Of a stretch of 34,257 nt of DNA, positions 8,347 to 18,082 are shown piece after piece; position 1 is the stretch's first letter; every line of letters begins with the position of its first letter. A program made the translations under genes and the position numbers. The DNA comes from Anaerolineales bacterium (GTDB lineage: Bacteria; Chloroflexota; Anaerolineae; Anaerolineales; Villigracilaceae): assembly GCA_022865905.1 (NCBI GenBank), contig JALHUM010000246.1, positions 1 through 34,257 on the forward strand. Direction: 5' to 3'. The notes below the pieces were generated by a model, which was given only the letters and a program-made list of their open reading frames with translations, was not told where the DNA came from and searched no databases.

Positions 8347-9631
8347 GCCCCACCTCCGCTCCGGTCGGGACGTAGGTGCCGACCACCCGGTTCTGCGGCC
8401 GGAGGATGCTTTGCGCGGCGCGCTGCACCTCGGCCGGTGTAACAGCCGCTAGCTTATCCAGGTAATCGAGGAACCAATCGTAGGTGGCGAACATCTCGGC
8501 GTGACCCAGCCAGAAGGCCTGGTTGGTGATGTTCTCGCTGCCGTAGGCGAACAGGGCACGCGCTTGCTTGATGGCGCGGGCAACCTCCTCGGCTGTGATG
8601 GCCTCATACTGGATGCGCTTGACTTCGTCATCGAAAGCCGCCAGGACTTCCTCGGCTTTCCGCTGTGGATGAATAGTGAGGGTAGAGGTGTACAGGAACG
8701 GATCAACCGTGGTGATGGCGCTGCCGCCGACGGCCACGGCCAGTTCCTTTTCCACCAGGGCGCGGTACAGGCGCGAGGTCTTGTTGGAGACGCCCCCGCC
8801 GCCGAACATGTTCAGGCTGCTAGGGCCAGCCAGCAGGCTATCCAGGACAGTCAAATGGAAGAAGTCCGGGTCGGCGCCGGCCGGGGCGCGGTAGACAAGC
8901 TGAAGGAAGGTTGTCTCGCCCGGCCCCTCGACCGTGAGGCGGTGTTCGCCGCGCATCGGCGGCTCGGGGCGGGCCAGGCGCGGGGGAGTCGGTCCCGCCG
9001 GGATCGGTTCGAAAAGTTCGTGGATGCGCCTGAGCATCGTCTCGGTTTTGAAGTCACCGGCCAGGGCTACGACCGCGTTGTTGGGCGCGTAGTAGCTGCG
9101 ATAATGATTGTAGAGGTCGTCGCGGCTCATGGTCTTCAGGTCGGCCAGGTCGCCGATAATCTCGTGGTGATACGGGTGGACGCGGAAGGCAGCCGCCTGC
9201 ACCGCCTCGCTGAGCAGGAAGAGCGGCTCGTTCTCGCTGCCCTCGCGCTCGGAGATCACCACGGTGCGTTCGGAGGCAACCTCTTCGGGGTCGAATGTGC
9301 TGTTGACCATCCGGTCAGCTTCCAGGCGTAAGGCCAGTTCGATCTTGGTGCCGGGCATGGTTTCGAAGTAGGTCGTCCAGTCCATGTAAGTAAAGGCGTT
9401 CGAGATGCCGCCCTCGCGGGCGATGATCTTATCCAATATGGAGGCTGGGAATTGGGGCGTTCCCTTGAACTGCATGTGCTCGACCCAATGGGATATACCG
9501 GTGCGGCCAGAAGGCTCGTCCCTAGAACCGACGCGGTACCAGACCCAACTGCTGATGATGGGCGCGGTGTGAATCTCTTTCAGCAGCACTTGCAGACCGT
9601 TGGCGAGCGTGGTGCGATGAATATCGGGCAT
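8339..9631 (-). CDS. M16 zinc metallopeptidase
   Basis: 'GISHWVEHMQFKGT' HxxEH inverted zinc motif. Confidence 0.93.
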   Translation of the reverse strand: MPDIHRTTLANGLQVLLKEIHTAPIISSWVWYRVGSRDEPSGRTGISHWVEHMQFKGTPQFPASILDKIIAREGGISNAFTYMDWTTYFETMPGTKIELALRLEADRMVNSTFDPEEVASERTVVISEREGSENEPLFLLSEAVQAAAFRVHPYHHEIIGDLADLKTMSRDDLYNHYRSYYAPNNAVVALAGDFKTETMLRRIHELFEPIPAGPTPPRLARPEPPMRGEHRLTVEGPGETTFLQLVYRAPAGADPDFFHLTVLDSLLAGPSSLNMFGGGGVSNKTSRLYRALVEKELAVAVGGSAITTVDPFLYTSTLTIHPQRKAEEVLAAFDDEVKRIQYEAITAEEVARAIKQARALFAYGSENITNQAFWLGHAEMFATYDWFLDYLDKLAAVTPAEVQRAAQSILRPQNRVVGTYVPTGAEVGHE

Positions 9632-9665
9632 GGAAACTCCAAAGGCGGCTATTGCATCAGAGTTT

Positions 9666-9759
9666 ATGGTAGCCTACCCTGGCTTGCCAGCCACCTGTGC
9701 CTGCCTGTCCAGGCGATAGGCCAGGGCGTCAGATGCAGGCAGGGCAGGCTGGCTACCAT
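9666..9759. repeat. Long imperfect palindrome in the intergenic region
   Basis: ATGGTAGCC ... GGCTACCAT outer arms; CCTGCCTG/CAGGCAGG inner arms. Confidence 0.7.
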
Positions 9760-9780
9760 TATGGCAGCCTACTGGCTACC

Positions 9781-10575
9781 TTACTTGAACCACCAGGCGC
9801 AGACGGCGCGCAGCGGTTTGCAGATGGCAATATCCTCCCAGTAAAAAGGTGATCCGGCAAACGCCCAGAAATAGGGTGAGACCACCTCCTGCAGGTTGAC
9901 AAAGGGCGTATGCAGGCTGGTATCAACGAGAGGAATGTCCATTGTAACGGATGTAGAGTACTTTAGTATCTGCTGGTATGGCACGGTCACGTTCAACTGG
10001 ATCGGTAAGATCGTTCCAGCAGGGATGACGATATCCGCCGGGCCGTTGATGGTGATGATGCCGGTAATTATCTTGACCGACGCGTCGTCAATTGGGGTAT
10101 CCCGCGTGATGGTCACGTCCGTTGCCAGGTTGATGGGGATCTGTAAATTGAGGGGCACTTCCAGATTCACCGGAATGTCAGCCTTGATTCGCGCCTGATC
10201 CATCAGGGAGAAGTTATAAGCCAGGCCGCCGAGCAGATCGCGGACGAGCATCCGTTTCAAGGAGAAAATCTCACGGCTCATCAGAAGAACCACCGCAATG
10301 AGGATGGCGTTGACGATCAGCGAGAGGCTGCTGGTCACGTTCCAATAGGCAGGCGCGACCTTCTCGCGTTGGAATCTCAACCAGGAGGGGCGAGGATTTT
10401 TTGGGGCATTGGCGCGCTTCGCGGCGGTCTCGATGGCGCGCAGTCGCAGGCCGGGGTTGATGCCTCTCACGGCCGGGCGGGGACGCGGCGCGGAGGCGGG
10501 TTTTGCCTCCTGCCCGGTTTGGGTCTCGGGCTTGTGTTGGTCAGCGAGCGGTTCGATTAATTCAAGTGGTTTCAC
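9781..10575 (-). CDS. Membrane protein of unknown function with one TM helix
   Basis: GTG start at 10575 preceded by AGGAGGAAGGCC; TM 'SLSLIVNAILIAVVLLMSREIFSL'. Confidence 0.7.
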   Translation of the reverse strand: MKPLELIEPLADQHKPETQTGQEAKPASAPRPRPAVRGINPGLRLRAIETAAKRANAPKNPRPSWLRFQREKVAPAYWNVTSSLSLIVNAILIAVVLLMSREIFSLKRMLVRDLLGGLAYNFSLMDQARIKADIPVNLEVPLNLQIPINLATDVTITRDTPIDDASVKIITGIITINGPADIVIPAGTILPIQLNVTVPYQQILKYSTSVTMDIPLVDTSLHTPFVNLQEVVSPYFWAFAGSPFYWEDIAICKPLRAVCAWWFK

Positions 10576-10652
10576 GGCCTTCCTCCTGATCCTGGTATCT
10601 AAGGCAGGACTGCCCTTAATCGTGGAGGGCGGTTTTTCTGCCACGAATTTCA

Positions 10653-10673
10653 CCCTGGCCTAGCCCGCCAGGG
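10653..10673. repeat. Short palindrome CCCTGGC..GCCAGGG
   Basis: CCCTGGC-ctagccc-GCCAGGG, sharing a core with the 557-594 hairpin. Confidence 0.6.
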
Positions 10674-10940
10674 CAGGCGAATTGTCACGTATATTTCGAG
10701 AAATTCGTACAATTCGTGGTTAAATTTCCACTGCGATGAAGACTCCACGATCTACTCTGGAGCTATCGGTGTTTAATATAGCATAGAGTAGTAAAGTGCG
10801 CGCCGGTCTGGGTCATGTCAACTTCGGGTGACTGTCGCATTAGTGTATTGTACTTGCCTCATGGATTTTATGCAGCTATAATCTACGCCACATTATTTCT
10901 TAGTGGTGAATCTTTATAGAGCCAACTCGAAAGGGATATT

Positions 10941-12274
10941 ATGCAAGAAACGAAATACCTGGCGGCAATCATCGGGGCTGGCCCGGCCGGCCTGTTCGCT
11001 GCTCGTTACCTCAGCAGTAACGGTGTACGGGTGGTCTTGTTCAACCGCGACATCAAACCCGGCGGACTGGCCGAATACGGCATCTATCCCGATAAGATCA
11101 AGATGAAGGAGGGATTGCGCAAGCAATTCCACCAGATTCTCGATTCGCCGCTGATTGATTATTATGGAAACGTCACTGTCTGCTGCGGTGGCAACATCGT
11201 ATTTTCCGATCTGTTCGATTGGGGTTTCAGGTCGTGGTCATTGCAACGGGCGCGCAAGGCACGAAATGGCTCAGGATGCCCGGCGAGAACCTGCCGGGGG
11301 TCTATCACGCCAAAGACATCGTCTATCACTATTACTTACTTCCGCCTTTCAGCCAGCGCCGCTTCGTCATCGGACGGAATGTGATCGTGGTCGGCGCCGG
11401 GAACGTGATGATGGACCTGGCGCATTATCTCGTTCACGAAAAGAAAGTGGACGAGGTGACTGCTGTGGTACGGCGCGGTCCGGCAGATGTGAAGTTCACC
11501 AGGAAAGAGATGGAAAACGTAGTCGGCAATTTAGATCTCAAGGCGCTGGACGCCGAGTTCGAGCGCGTCGCCCCGCACATGCAAGCTGTCGGCCAGGATG
11601 TGGTTGCAGCGAAGAATGCCTTTCTTGAAGCTTTCCCCAAAGCCTCCGAGCGGGTCTCGGACACGCGCCTGCGTTTCGAATTCCTGGCATCCCCCGTCCG
11701 CATCTTAGGCAGTTGGACCACAGGCGTCAGCGCGCTGAAGATCGAGGATAATCACCTGGTCACGGTGGATGGGAGCGTCAAAGCCCAAGGGTCAGGAATC
11801 ACCCGCCAGATCGAAGCGGACACAATCATCTTTGCCATCGGCGATACCGTAGACAAGGATTTCTGTATGCCGATCTATGGCGATGCTTATGTGGTGGTCA
11901 AAGAACCGCGCTTTCCTGTGAATGATATTTCCTACGAGGCATTTGACGTGGACGCAAACTGTCCCATGGAGAAGGTGTTTTTAGCGGGTTGGGCGCGTCA
12001 AGCCAGCACGGGGCTGGTCGGCGTGGCGCGTAAAGATGGGGAGAACGCGGCGCAGGCTGTGCAACAATACCTGCAAACTCAACCCCCCATGATGGATAAC
12101 GAAAACGTCTACCTCAAGTTTGCGGATTGGCTGCAAGATATCCACCCGCTGGCTGTGACCAAGAGATGGCTGGCGCGCCTGGAGGCAGCTGAGCAGGCTG
12201 AAGCCCAAATCCGTCACCTGGAATACTTCAAGTTCGCGACAAACGATGAAATGTTGAGGGCGATGGGGCTTTGA
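10941..12274 (+). CDS. FAD/NAD(P)-dependent oxidoreductase (ferredoxin-NADP reductase/GltD-like), interrupted by an apparent 1-nt frameshift near 11219
   Basis: 'AAIIGAGPAGLFAARYLSSNGVRVVLFNRDIKPGGLAEYGI' in frame 10941; 'GFQVVVIATGAQGTKWLRMPGENLPGVYHAKD...VVGAGNVMMDLA' in frame 11219. Confidence 0.85.
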
Positions 12275-12315
12275 GTGAAGAGGCAGCGCTCGGGCAGCGC
12301 GGTGGAATAGAAAAT

Positions 12316-12346
12316 AACTTCCGAAGTCTCGAAGACTTCGGAAGTT
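12316..12346. terminator. 14-bp perfect hairpin between convergent genes, probable bidirectional terminator and repeat-family member
   Basis: AACTTCCGAAGTCT-cga-AGACTTCGGAAGTT then TTTAT; resembles the pyrF-internal palindrome. Confidence 0.75.
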
Positions 12347-12352
12347 TTATCC

Positions 12353-13012
12353 TCAGGTTGTAATATGTTCCCTCAGGCTGTGTTCGACCGCGTAGGCGGC
12401 TGCTTCGGCGCGGTTATTGACCCCTAGCTTGGAAAGGATGCTGCTGACGTAATTCCGCACCGTTCCTTCACCCAAAAAGAGTGCTTTGGCGATCTCCCGG
12501 TTGGTCTTTCCTTCCGAAACCAGGAGCAGCACGTGCTTTTCCTGCTGGCTGAGATGCGCAAAGGCAGAGGCCTCTTCCTCTTTGACCGCCCGGCGCACTT
12601 CCTGGAAGACGCGCTGCGTGACGGCCGGATCGAGCAGGGCTTCGCCGCGTCCGACCGCCTCGATTGCCTTTACCAGGTCCTCCCCGCCGATTTGCTTCAA
12701 TATGTAGCCGGAAGCCCCGGCGCGGATGGACGAAAACAGCATCTCGTCCTCTGCATACGAGGTCAACATGATAACCTTCGTATCCGGGAAGCGGCGGGTG
12801 ATCTCCTCGCAGACCTCGATCCCGGAAGAACCTGGCAGGCGGATGTCCATCACGACCACGTCTGGCTGCGTGTTGTTGACCATTTCGAGGGCTTCGCGCG
12901 CCGTGGAGGCTTCGGCGACCACGTCGAATTGCGGATGCCGTTCCAGCAGGACTTTCAATCCCAGCCGGACGACTTCATGATCATCTACTAATAGAATGCG
13001 TTGCTTGCTCAT
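12353..13012 (-). CDS. NarL/LuxR-family response regulator
   Basis: '[23 protein letters not shown]', '[16 protein letters not shown]', HTH '[36 protein letters not shown]'. Confidence 0.95.
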   Translation of the reverse strand: MSKQRILLVDDHEVVRLGLKVLLERHPQFDVVAEASTAREALEMVNNTQPDVVVMDIRLPGSSGIEVCEEITRRFPDTKVIMLTSYAEDEMLFSSIRAGASGYILKQIGGEDLVKAIEAVGRGEALLDPAVTQRVFQEVRRAVKEEEASAFAHLSQQEKHVLLLVSEGKTNREIAKALFLGEGTVRNYVSSILSKLGVNNRAEAAAYAVEHSLREHITT

Positions 13013-13071
13013 GCGGGTCTCTACCTCCGTACTGGAAGTATATTCGAGAGTGGGTTGTCTGGCAAGGATAA

Positions 13072-13098
13072 AAAAACGGCCACCCATGGCCGTTTTTC
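13072..13098 (-). terminator. Intrinsic terminator of the FmdB-like gene
   Basis: AAAAACGGCC-acccat-GGCCGTTTTT. Confidence 0.7.
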
Positions 13099-13125
13099 AG
13101 ATGCGTTGAGGTCTGGTGCTAAAGA

Positions 13126-13341
13126 TTATGACTGGCTACTCTCACTTAAGAAGCTACCCACAGAACGATGATCGGTACGATACCATCCACTGCCTTTGAA
13201 CACGACTGACGGCGCCTGGTAGACCCGGTGCACGCTCCGGTGTCCAGACGGGCAGCGCACCTCAGCTCTGCTCCCATTATAAAGCAAATCCTTTTCAAAG
13301 GTTTGTCTACAAGTGGTGCAGGAAAACTCGTAGCGCGGCAT
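13126..13341 (-). CDS. Second FmdB-family zinc-ribbon protein
   Basis: MPRYEFSCTTCRQTFEK...VRCPSGHRSVHRVYQAPSVVFKGSGWYRTD. Confidence 0.88.
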   Translation of the reverse strand: MPRYEFSCTTCRQTFEKDLLYNGSRAEVRCPSGHRSVHRVYQAPSVVFKGSGWYRTDHRSVGSFLSESSQS

Positions 13342-13397
13342 GCCTTTCCTCGCTGCATGGATAATGGGCGACAGTTCATCTATCGCCCATGGTGCGT

Positions 13398-13838
13398 CTA
13401 TTTTGTCTGGACGGTGACCGTTTTCGGTTTAACTTCTTCGGCCTTGGGCAGGGTGATGGTCAGGATGCCATCCTCGAACTCGGCCTTGGCCTTATCGGTC
13501 ACGACATCGGTCGGCAGGCTGAGGGTCCGCTCGAAGGAGCCATAGCGGTGCTCGCGGATGTGGTAGGCCTTCTCCTTGACCTCTTCCTTTTCCTTCAACT
13601 CACCCTTGACGGTGAGCATGTCGCCCGTCACAGAAATCTGCACATCGCTGGCTTTTATGCCGGGCAGCGTGGCTTTGACGATAACATCGTCGTCTGTTTG
13701 GTATATGTCAATGGCCGGCATCTGCCAGGAGCTGCCAAGGTCGAGCGGGCGGGTGAAGGCGTCGTTGAACTGGCGATCCATCGCCTCTCGCAACTTGATC
13801 ATCTCGCGCATGGGTTCCCAACGGATTAGATTGGACAA
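13398..13838 (-). CDS. Small heat-shock protein, Hsp20/alpha-crystallin family
   Basis: 'AIDIYQTDDDVIVKATLPGIKASDVQISVTGDMLTVKGE' and 'FERTLSLPTDV...AEFEDGILTITLPK'. Confidence 0.96.
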   Translation of the reverse strand: MSNLIRWEPMREMIKLREAMDRQFNDAFTRPLDLGSSWQMPAIDIYQTDDDVIVKATLPGIKASDVQISVTGDMLTVKGELKEKEEVKEKAYHIREHRYGSFERTLSLPTDVVTDKAKAEFEDGILTITLPKAEEVKPKTVTVQTK

Positions 13839-13891
13839 GGTCTACTCTCCTTTCATTCCGATGAATGTATCTTCTCAAAGTAGGGGAGGAT

Positions 13892-13930
13892 GGGGGATGT
13901 GCGGGCCGCGAAGCCGCCCGCACATCCCCC
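13892..13930. repeat. REP-like palindrome upstream of hsp20
   Basis: GGGGGATGTGCGGG-ccgcgaagccg-CCCGCACATCCCCC, perfect 14-bp arms. Confidence 0.8.
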
Positions 13931-13981
13931 GCCCCCTATTTTATTGAGATGATATCTATTAAGATTGTTTCAGGTTTAAAA

Positions 13982-14020
13982 ATACATGGTTTGCGTTAGA
14001 AATACGCAAACCATGTATAA
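13982..14020 (-). terminator. 15-bp hairpin terminator downstream of the OmpR-family regulator
   Basis: ATACATGGTTTGCGT / ACGCAAACCATGTAT, T-rich tail when read on the minus strand. Confidence 0.7.
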
Positions 14021-14042
14021 ATAGTATGTCAGAAAACCCGGG

Positions 14043-14768
14043 TTATTCTTTTTGCTCTCGTCGAAAATCTACAAACCGGTATCCTACCCCGCGCTCTGTC
14101 AGGATGTATTTCGGGTTGGCTGGGTCTTTCTCCAACTTTTGGCGCAGGTAGTTGATGTACAGACGGACGTAGTGCGGCTCGTCGCGATACTCGTAGCCCC
14201 ACACTTTCGCCAGCAACTGGTCGTGTGAGATCACCCAACCTGCGTTCTGTACCAGGTGGAAGAGCAGACGGTACTCCGTAGGACGCAACTTGACGATCTT
14301 GCCTTCCAGCCAGATTTCTCGCCGGTCGAAATCTATCTTCAAACGCTCGTCAACCTGGATCAGGCCGTGCATACTGCCGCCCGCGCCTTCGGTGCGCCGC
14401 AGAACAGCCTTGACGCGGCTGACTAGTTCGCGCGGGCTGAATGGCTTGGTGATGTAATCGTCCGCGCCCAATTCCAGGCCGCGTACGCGATCATCTTCTT
14501 CGCCCTTGGCGGTCAGCATGATAACCGGTACGTTATTGATCTCGCGGATCATCTGTAATACTTCAAAGCCATCCAGATCAGGCATCATGATGTCCAACAG
14601 GATGAGGTCGGGAGTGGCATCCCGCAAGCGTTGCAGGGCCTGTTTACCGTTGAAAGCCTCGATGACGATAAATCCATCATGTTCCAGGTTCAGGCGGATG
14701 AAGCGCACCATGCGCTCCTCGTCGTCAACAACCAGGACCTTCCGCCGTTTGAGAGATTCGTCGTTCAT
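14043..14768 (-). CDS. OmpR/PhoB-family response regulator, no adjacent histidine kinase
   Basis: '[24 protein letters not shown]', '[17 protein letters not shown]', winged-helix '[53 protein letters not shown]'. Confidence 0.95.
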   Translation of the reverse strand: MNDESLKRRKVLVVDDEERMVRFIRLNLEHDGFIVIEAFNGKQALQRLRDATPDLILLDIMMPDLDGFEVLQMIREINNVPVIMLTAKGEEDDRVRGLELGADDYITKPFSPRELVSRVKAVLRRTEGAGGSMHGLIQVDERLKIDFDRREIWLEGKIVKLRPTEYRLLFHLVQNAGWVISHDQLLAKVWGYEYRDEPHYVRLYINYLRQKLEKDPANPKYILTERGVGYRFVDFRREQKE

Positions 14769-15013
14769 GGATTTTCCCTTACGAAGCCGATGATCTCTTC
14801 TTCTACCTGGCTGGGCAACACTTCGATGAAGGCGATCTGGTTGACCGGCCAGAGGACGGTCACGACATTGTTTTGCAAGTAGTGGACGTCTTTGCCGTCT
14901 CGCCGGCGCGGGCTGTGGATCGTGATCAGTGTGTCGGTGGGAGCGGGCAGCTCGTCTACCTCGCCGACAATTGGGTCTTCGTTCGTGATGTGGATAATGA
15001 TTGTTTGGGCCAT
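14765..15013 (-). CDS. Small protein of unknown function, start overlapping-operon arrangement with the response regulator
   Basis: [67 protein letters not shown]; 4-nt ATGA overlap with the next gene. Confidence 0.75.
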   Translation of the reverse strand: MAQTIIIHITNEDPIVGEVDELPAPTDTLITIHSPRRRDGKDVHYLQNNVVTVLWPVNQIAFIEVLPSQVEEEIIGFVRENP

Positions 15014-15025
15014 GCGCACCTTACT

Positions 15026-15559
15026 TTATTTGTTCTCTGGGCTGAAAAGGATCTGGATTTTCAGCTTGCCCAGGTGGATCAGATCACCGTGGTTGAGGAG
15101 ATTCTCGACGCTCGGCACGAGACGGTTCCCGTTCACGTATGTGCCGTTGGACGATCCCAGATCCAGGATCAAGACGTGTTTGTTGACCAGTTTCAATAAG
15201 GCGTGGAGGCGTGAAACGCCATTCTCATAAGCCTTGTAAGGCGTCAGGTCAATGTCTGGCATGATCGGCTGACCTTTGGCGACTCTTCCCAGCGAGATCT
15301 CATTCCACTCGGCCAGAGGCAAGATCTGTCCGCTTTCGACCAGATGTAGGGAGATGTGCGCCCCCGCAGACATCATGGGAGAGGTGGATTTCAGATTGGG
15401 TTTTCCTTTGGTATTCGAGCCGGTTTCGGTCATGGGGTCTTTCTGCCGAAGGCCTAACGGCAAGTCGGGGTCTGAGGTGGTTACTAATTGTGCACCACAT
15501 TGGCTGCAAAACAGCGCGCCAGGAATTTCTTTATACTGGCAACTCGGGCAGATGATCAT
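15026..15559 (-). CDS. Zinc-ribbon plus FHA-domain protein
   Basis: N-terminal 'CPSCQYKEIPGALFCSQCGAQL'; FHA 'ISLGR...YENGVSRLHALLKLVNKHVLILDLGSSNGTYVNGNRL'. Confidence 0.93.
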   Translation of the reverse strand: MIICPSCQYKEIPGALFCSQCGAQLVTTSDPDLPLGLRQKDPMTETGSNTKGKPNLKSTSPMMSAGAHISLHLVESGQILPLAEWNEISLGRVAKGQPIMPDIDLTPYKAYENGVSRLHALLKLVNKHVLILDLGSSNGTYVNGNRLVPSVENLLNHGDLIHLGKLKIQILFSPENK

Positions 15560-17034
15560 GGTTGATCTTCCTCCTGCTTAGGCAGGAGTAGGGCGCGCGT
15601 ACCGTATTTTATATGCTTCTCACCCTCTTGTGAGAACTTTTTTTGGTGTTGGATGTTTTCGGCCTCCAAAAGGGCGGTGCGCGCCAGGCCTCTCTGTCCT
15701 TGTTCGAGTAAATGCGTTGCCAACAGCTGTAAGCGCCGCGAGGCCTGTGTATACTTGCCGGCTGCCACCTCCCTGCGAGCCTGTTCCTGCAGCCGGTACA
15801 GGCTCAAGTGGGAAAGTGCTTTCATGATTTCTTCTGGGGGCGTTTGTAACTTGGTCGAATCAACCACCGGCCGCGACAGGTGGAGCGGTACAGATTGGAC
15901 AGGTACAGGTTGAGACGAGATCGAGACTTTGAACTCCCCCTCCAGCAGGCGCACCTTCTCGGCCTGGCTGCCTGGAGGTTGAACCATGAATTCCATGAGG
16001 ATTTTTAGATCAATATCCTTTAGGATCGGGCCTAGGCGCAGCGGACTTTCGACGGGCAGAAGCCCAACCTCTGGCTGCAGCCGGAAGGCGTAGCGCAGAT
16101 CTGCCCCGTCGCTCACCTTGAATTCCAGCGTGCTCTCTTTGGCGTAAATCTGCCATAGTTTGTTGAATTTCTCGATCAGCATGACCTGAATATCCTGCGG
16201 CCTGGAAACGTAAAGGCTGCTCCCTCCCGTCAGGCTGGCGAGTTTATCCAGGAAATCATCGTTCCATTCGTCTCCGATGCCCAATCCGCTGTTGCCGATG
16301 CCGGCCTCAGCGGCTTTTCCTGCCAGCTCCAGGCACTTCTCTTCATCGCCGTAAGTGCGCCCGTCAGTGAGCAGGATGATGTGATTGACGTGGGATTTCT
16401 TTAGACCGCGACGGATCTCGTTATATCCGCTTTCTAACCCCTGGAAGATCTCGGTGCTGCCCGAGGTCTGGAGCATCTGGATGCGCGCTTCTAGCTTTTT
16501 CAGCTCAATGTTGTGCGTGGCTGGGATGATCGCCTCCGCCCGGTCGCTGAAGACCACCACCGAAAGGGTGTCGCTATTGCGCAGGCGGCGGAGCAATTGG
16601 ATGGCGGTGGCCTTGACCATGTCCATATTTTGGCCTTGCATGGATGTCGAGCGATCCAATACAAGGCAGAGGTTGAGCGGCGGCGTGGGAAGGGCCTTCG
16701 AATCAATCGTAGCGAAAAACTCGATCAGGGCATAAACAAGTTGCGGCTCCTTCATGCGGGGTACGCTTTGCCGGCTGTAGAGTACTTTTTGCTGGATCAG
16801 CCCGCTTTCGATTTTTTCTGGCGGGAGAGTGTCATTGTATTTGGCCCGCTTTTTGGGATCATGCAGCACCTCGTATGCCGCTTGGATCTCGAGGAATCTT
16901 TCGGTGTCTTGCGCAGAGCCGCCTTTATCGGGGTGCAAGCGACGCGCAGCACTGAAATATGCCTTGCGAATCTCTTCGGGTGAGGCATCTCGTTGAAGGC
17001 CGAGCAGAGTGTAGCAATCCGGTTTGTTGGTCAT
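15556..17034 (-). CDS. J-domain (DnaJ-type) fused to a von Willebrand factor A domain protein
   Basis: 'CYTLLGLQRDASPEEIRKAYFSAARRLHPDKGG' with HPD; vWA MIDAS 'LCLVLDRSTSMQG'; start at ATG 17034. Confidence 0.92.
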   Translation of the reverse strand: MTNKPDCYTLLGLQRDASPEEIRKAYFSAARRLHPDKGGSAQDTERFLEIQAAYEVLHDPKKRAKYNDTLPPEKIESGLIQQKVLYSRQSVPRMKEPQLVYALIEFFATIDSKALPTPPLNLCLVLDRSTSMQGQNMDMVKATAIQLLRRLRNSDTLSVVVFSDRAEAIIPATHNIELKKLEARIQMLQTSGSTEIFQGLESGYNEIRRGLKKSHVNHIILLTDGRTYGDEEKCLELAGKAAEAGIGNSGLGIGDEWNDDFLDKLASLTGGSSLYVSRPQDIQVMLIEKFNKLWQIYAKESTLEFKVSDGADLRYAFRLQPEVGLLPVESPLRLGPILKDIDLKILMEFMVQPPGSQAEKVRLLEGEFKVSISSQPVPVQSVPLHLSRPVVDSTKLQTPPEEIMKALSHLSLYRLQEQARREVAAGKYTQASRRLQLLATHLLEQGQRGLARTALLEAENIQHQKKFSQEGEKHIKYGTRALLLPKQEEDQP

Positions 17035-17035
17035 C

Positions 17036-17935
17036 CTATCCAAGCAACTGAACCAGCACCACGCTGATGTTGTCTGGCCCGCCGGCGGTGTTGGCCGCGT
17101 TGACAAGGTTTTGACAGGCGTTCTGGAGATTAGAGGATTCGCCAATGATCTGATAAATATCTTCTTCTGGCAGCACGCCCCACAAGCCATCGGTGCACAA
17201 TAAGATGTATCCTGGCTGTGGGAAAGGCGCTGTGAAAATATCCGGCTCGAACATCTCTCCCTGGCCGAGCGCCCGGTAGAGCACGTTGCGCTGAGGGTGG
17301 ACGGCAGCCTCTTGGGTGGTGATCTGGCCGAGTTCCTCCAGACGCTTTACGAGCGAATGGTCGCGGGTGAGGGCCTCGATCCGCCGGTCAGGACGGAGGA
17401 TATAGGCGCGGCTGTCGCCGATATGGGCGACGGTCACTTGTTTGCCGAGTACGAGAGCTGCCGTCAGCGTGGTGCCTCCGCCCGGCGCGGACTGCAGCAC
17501 GGTGTGCTGCGCCTCGTCAACCACGGCGCGGATGAGTTCCTGGAGCGGTTCGTCCATCACTTCAGACTGGTTGGCGATATAAGGAAGGAACTTTCGCAGG
17601 ATATTCCCGGCCACCGTGCGCACGGCTGCGTTGCTGGCCACCTCGCCATACTGGTGACCACCCATCCCATCAGCAACGATATAGAGGCCGAGCGGGACGC
17701 AGTTGCTCCCGTTGCCAATCGTGATCGAGATCGCAAACAAGCTGTCTTCGTTGTGCTCGCGTTGTTTTCCTACAGATTGTCCGCAAGCCGCATCCAATTG
17801 CTGTGGTTCGTAATGTTTGCCTTTGACCAATGCCTCCTGGATTTGCTGGTTCAGTAGGGGAGCAGTACTCACGTTAGCCGATGGAGCAGGTACGCGCACA
17901 CGTTTCTTGCCACGAAAGATATTTTTTAGAGTCAC
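17036..17935 (-). CDS. PP2C/PPM-family Ser/Thr phosphatase
   Basis: 'GKQREHNEDSLFAI', 'YIVADGMGGHQYGEVAS', 'VAHIGDSRAYIL', 'LLCTDGLWGVL', 'GGPDNISVVLV'; GTG 17935 preceded by AAGGAGACC. Confidence 0.95.
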   Translation of the reverse strand: MTLKNIFRGKKRVRVPAPSANVSTAPLLNQQIQEALVKGKHYEPQQLDAACGQSVGKQREHNEDSLFAISITIGNGSNCVPLGLYIVADGMGGHQYGEVASNAAVRTVAGNILRKFLPYIANQSEVMDEPLQELIRAVVDEAQHTVLQSAPGGGTTLTAALVLGKQVTVAHIGDSRAYILRPDRRIEALTRDHSLVKRLEELGQITTQEAAVHPQRNVLYRALGQGEMFEPDIFTAPFPQPGYILLCTDGLWGVLPEEDIYQIIGESSNLQNACQNLVNAANTAGGPDNISVVLVQLLG

Positions 17936-17990
17936 TTGAGGTCTCCTTGAGTTTATGAACCTGCTGTATCCTCGATAAATTGGGGGAGAG

Positions 17991-18046
17991 GGTGTGCAGG
18001 TGGTCGCGAAGCATACCCGAAGGGTGCGAAGCCACCCGCACACCCC
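17991..18046. repeat. REP-like palindrome between kinase and phosphatase genes
   Basis: GGTGTGCaGGTGG ... CCACCcGCACACC arms; interior TCGCGAAGCATACCCGAAGGGTGC resembles 26013-26037. Confidence 0.75.
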
Positions 18047-18082
18047 CCACCTTTCCCTAATCATCGAGAAGGTACAAACAGC

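Noticed and set aside
8501-9331. 276-aa plus-strand ORF
   Set aside because: Antisense to the catalytic M16 gene with its HxxEH motif.
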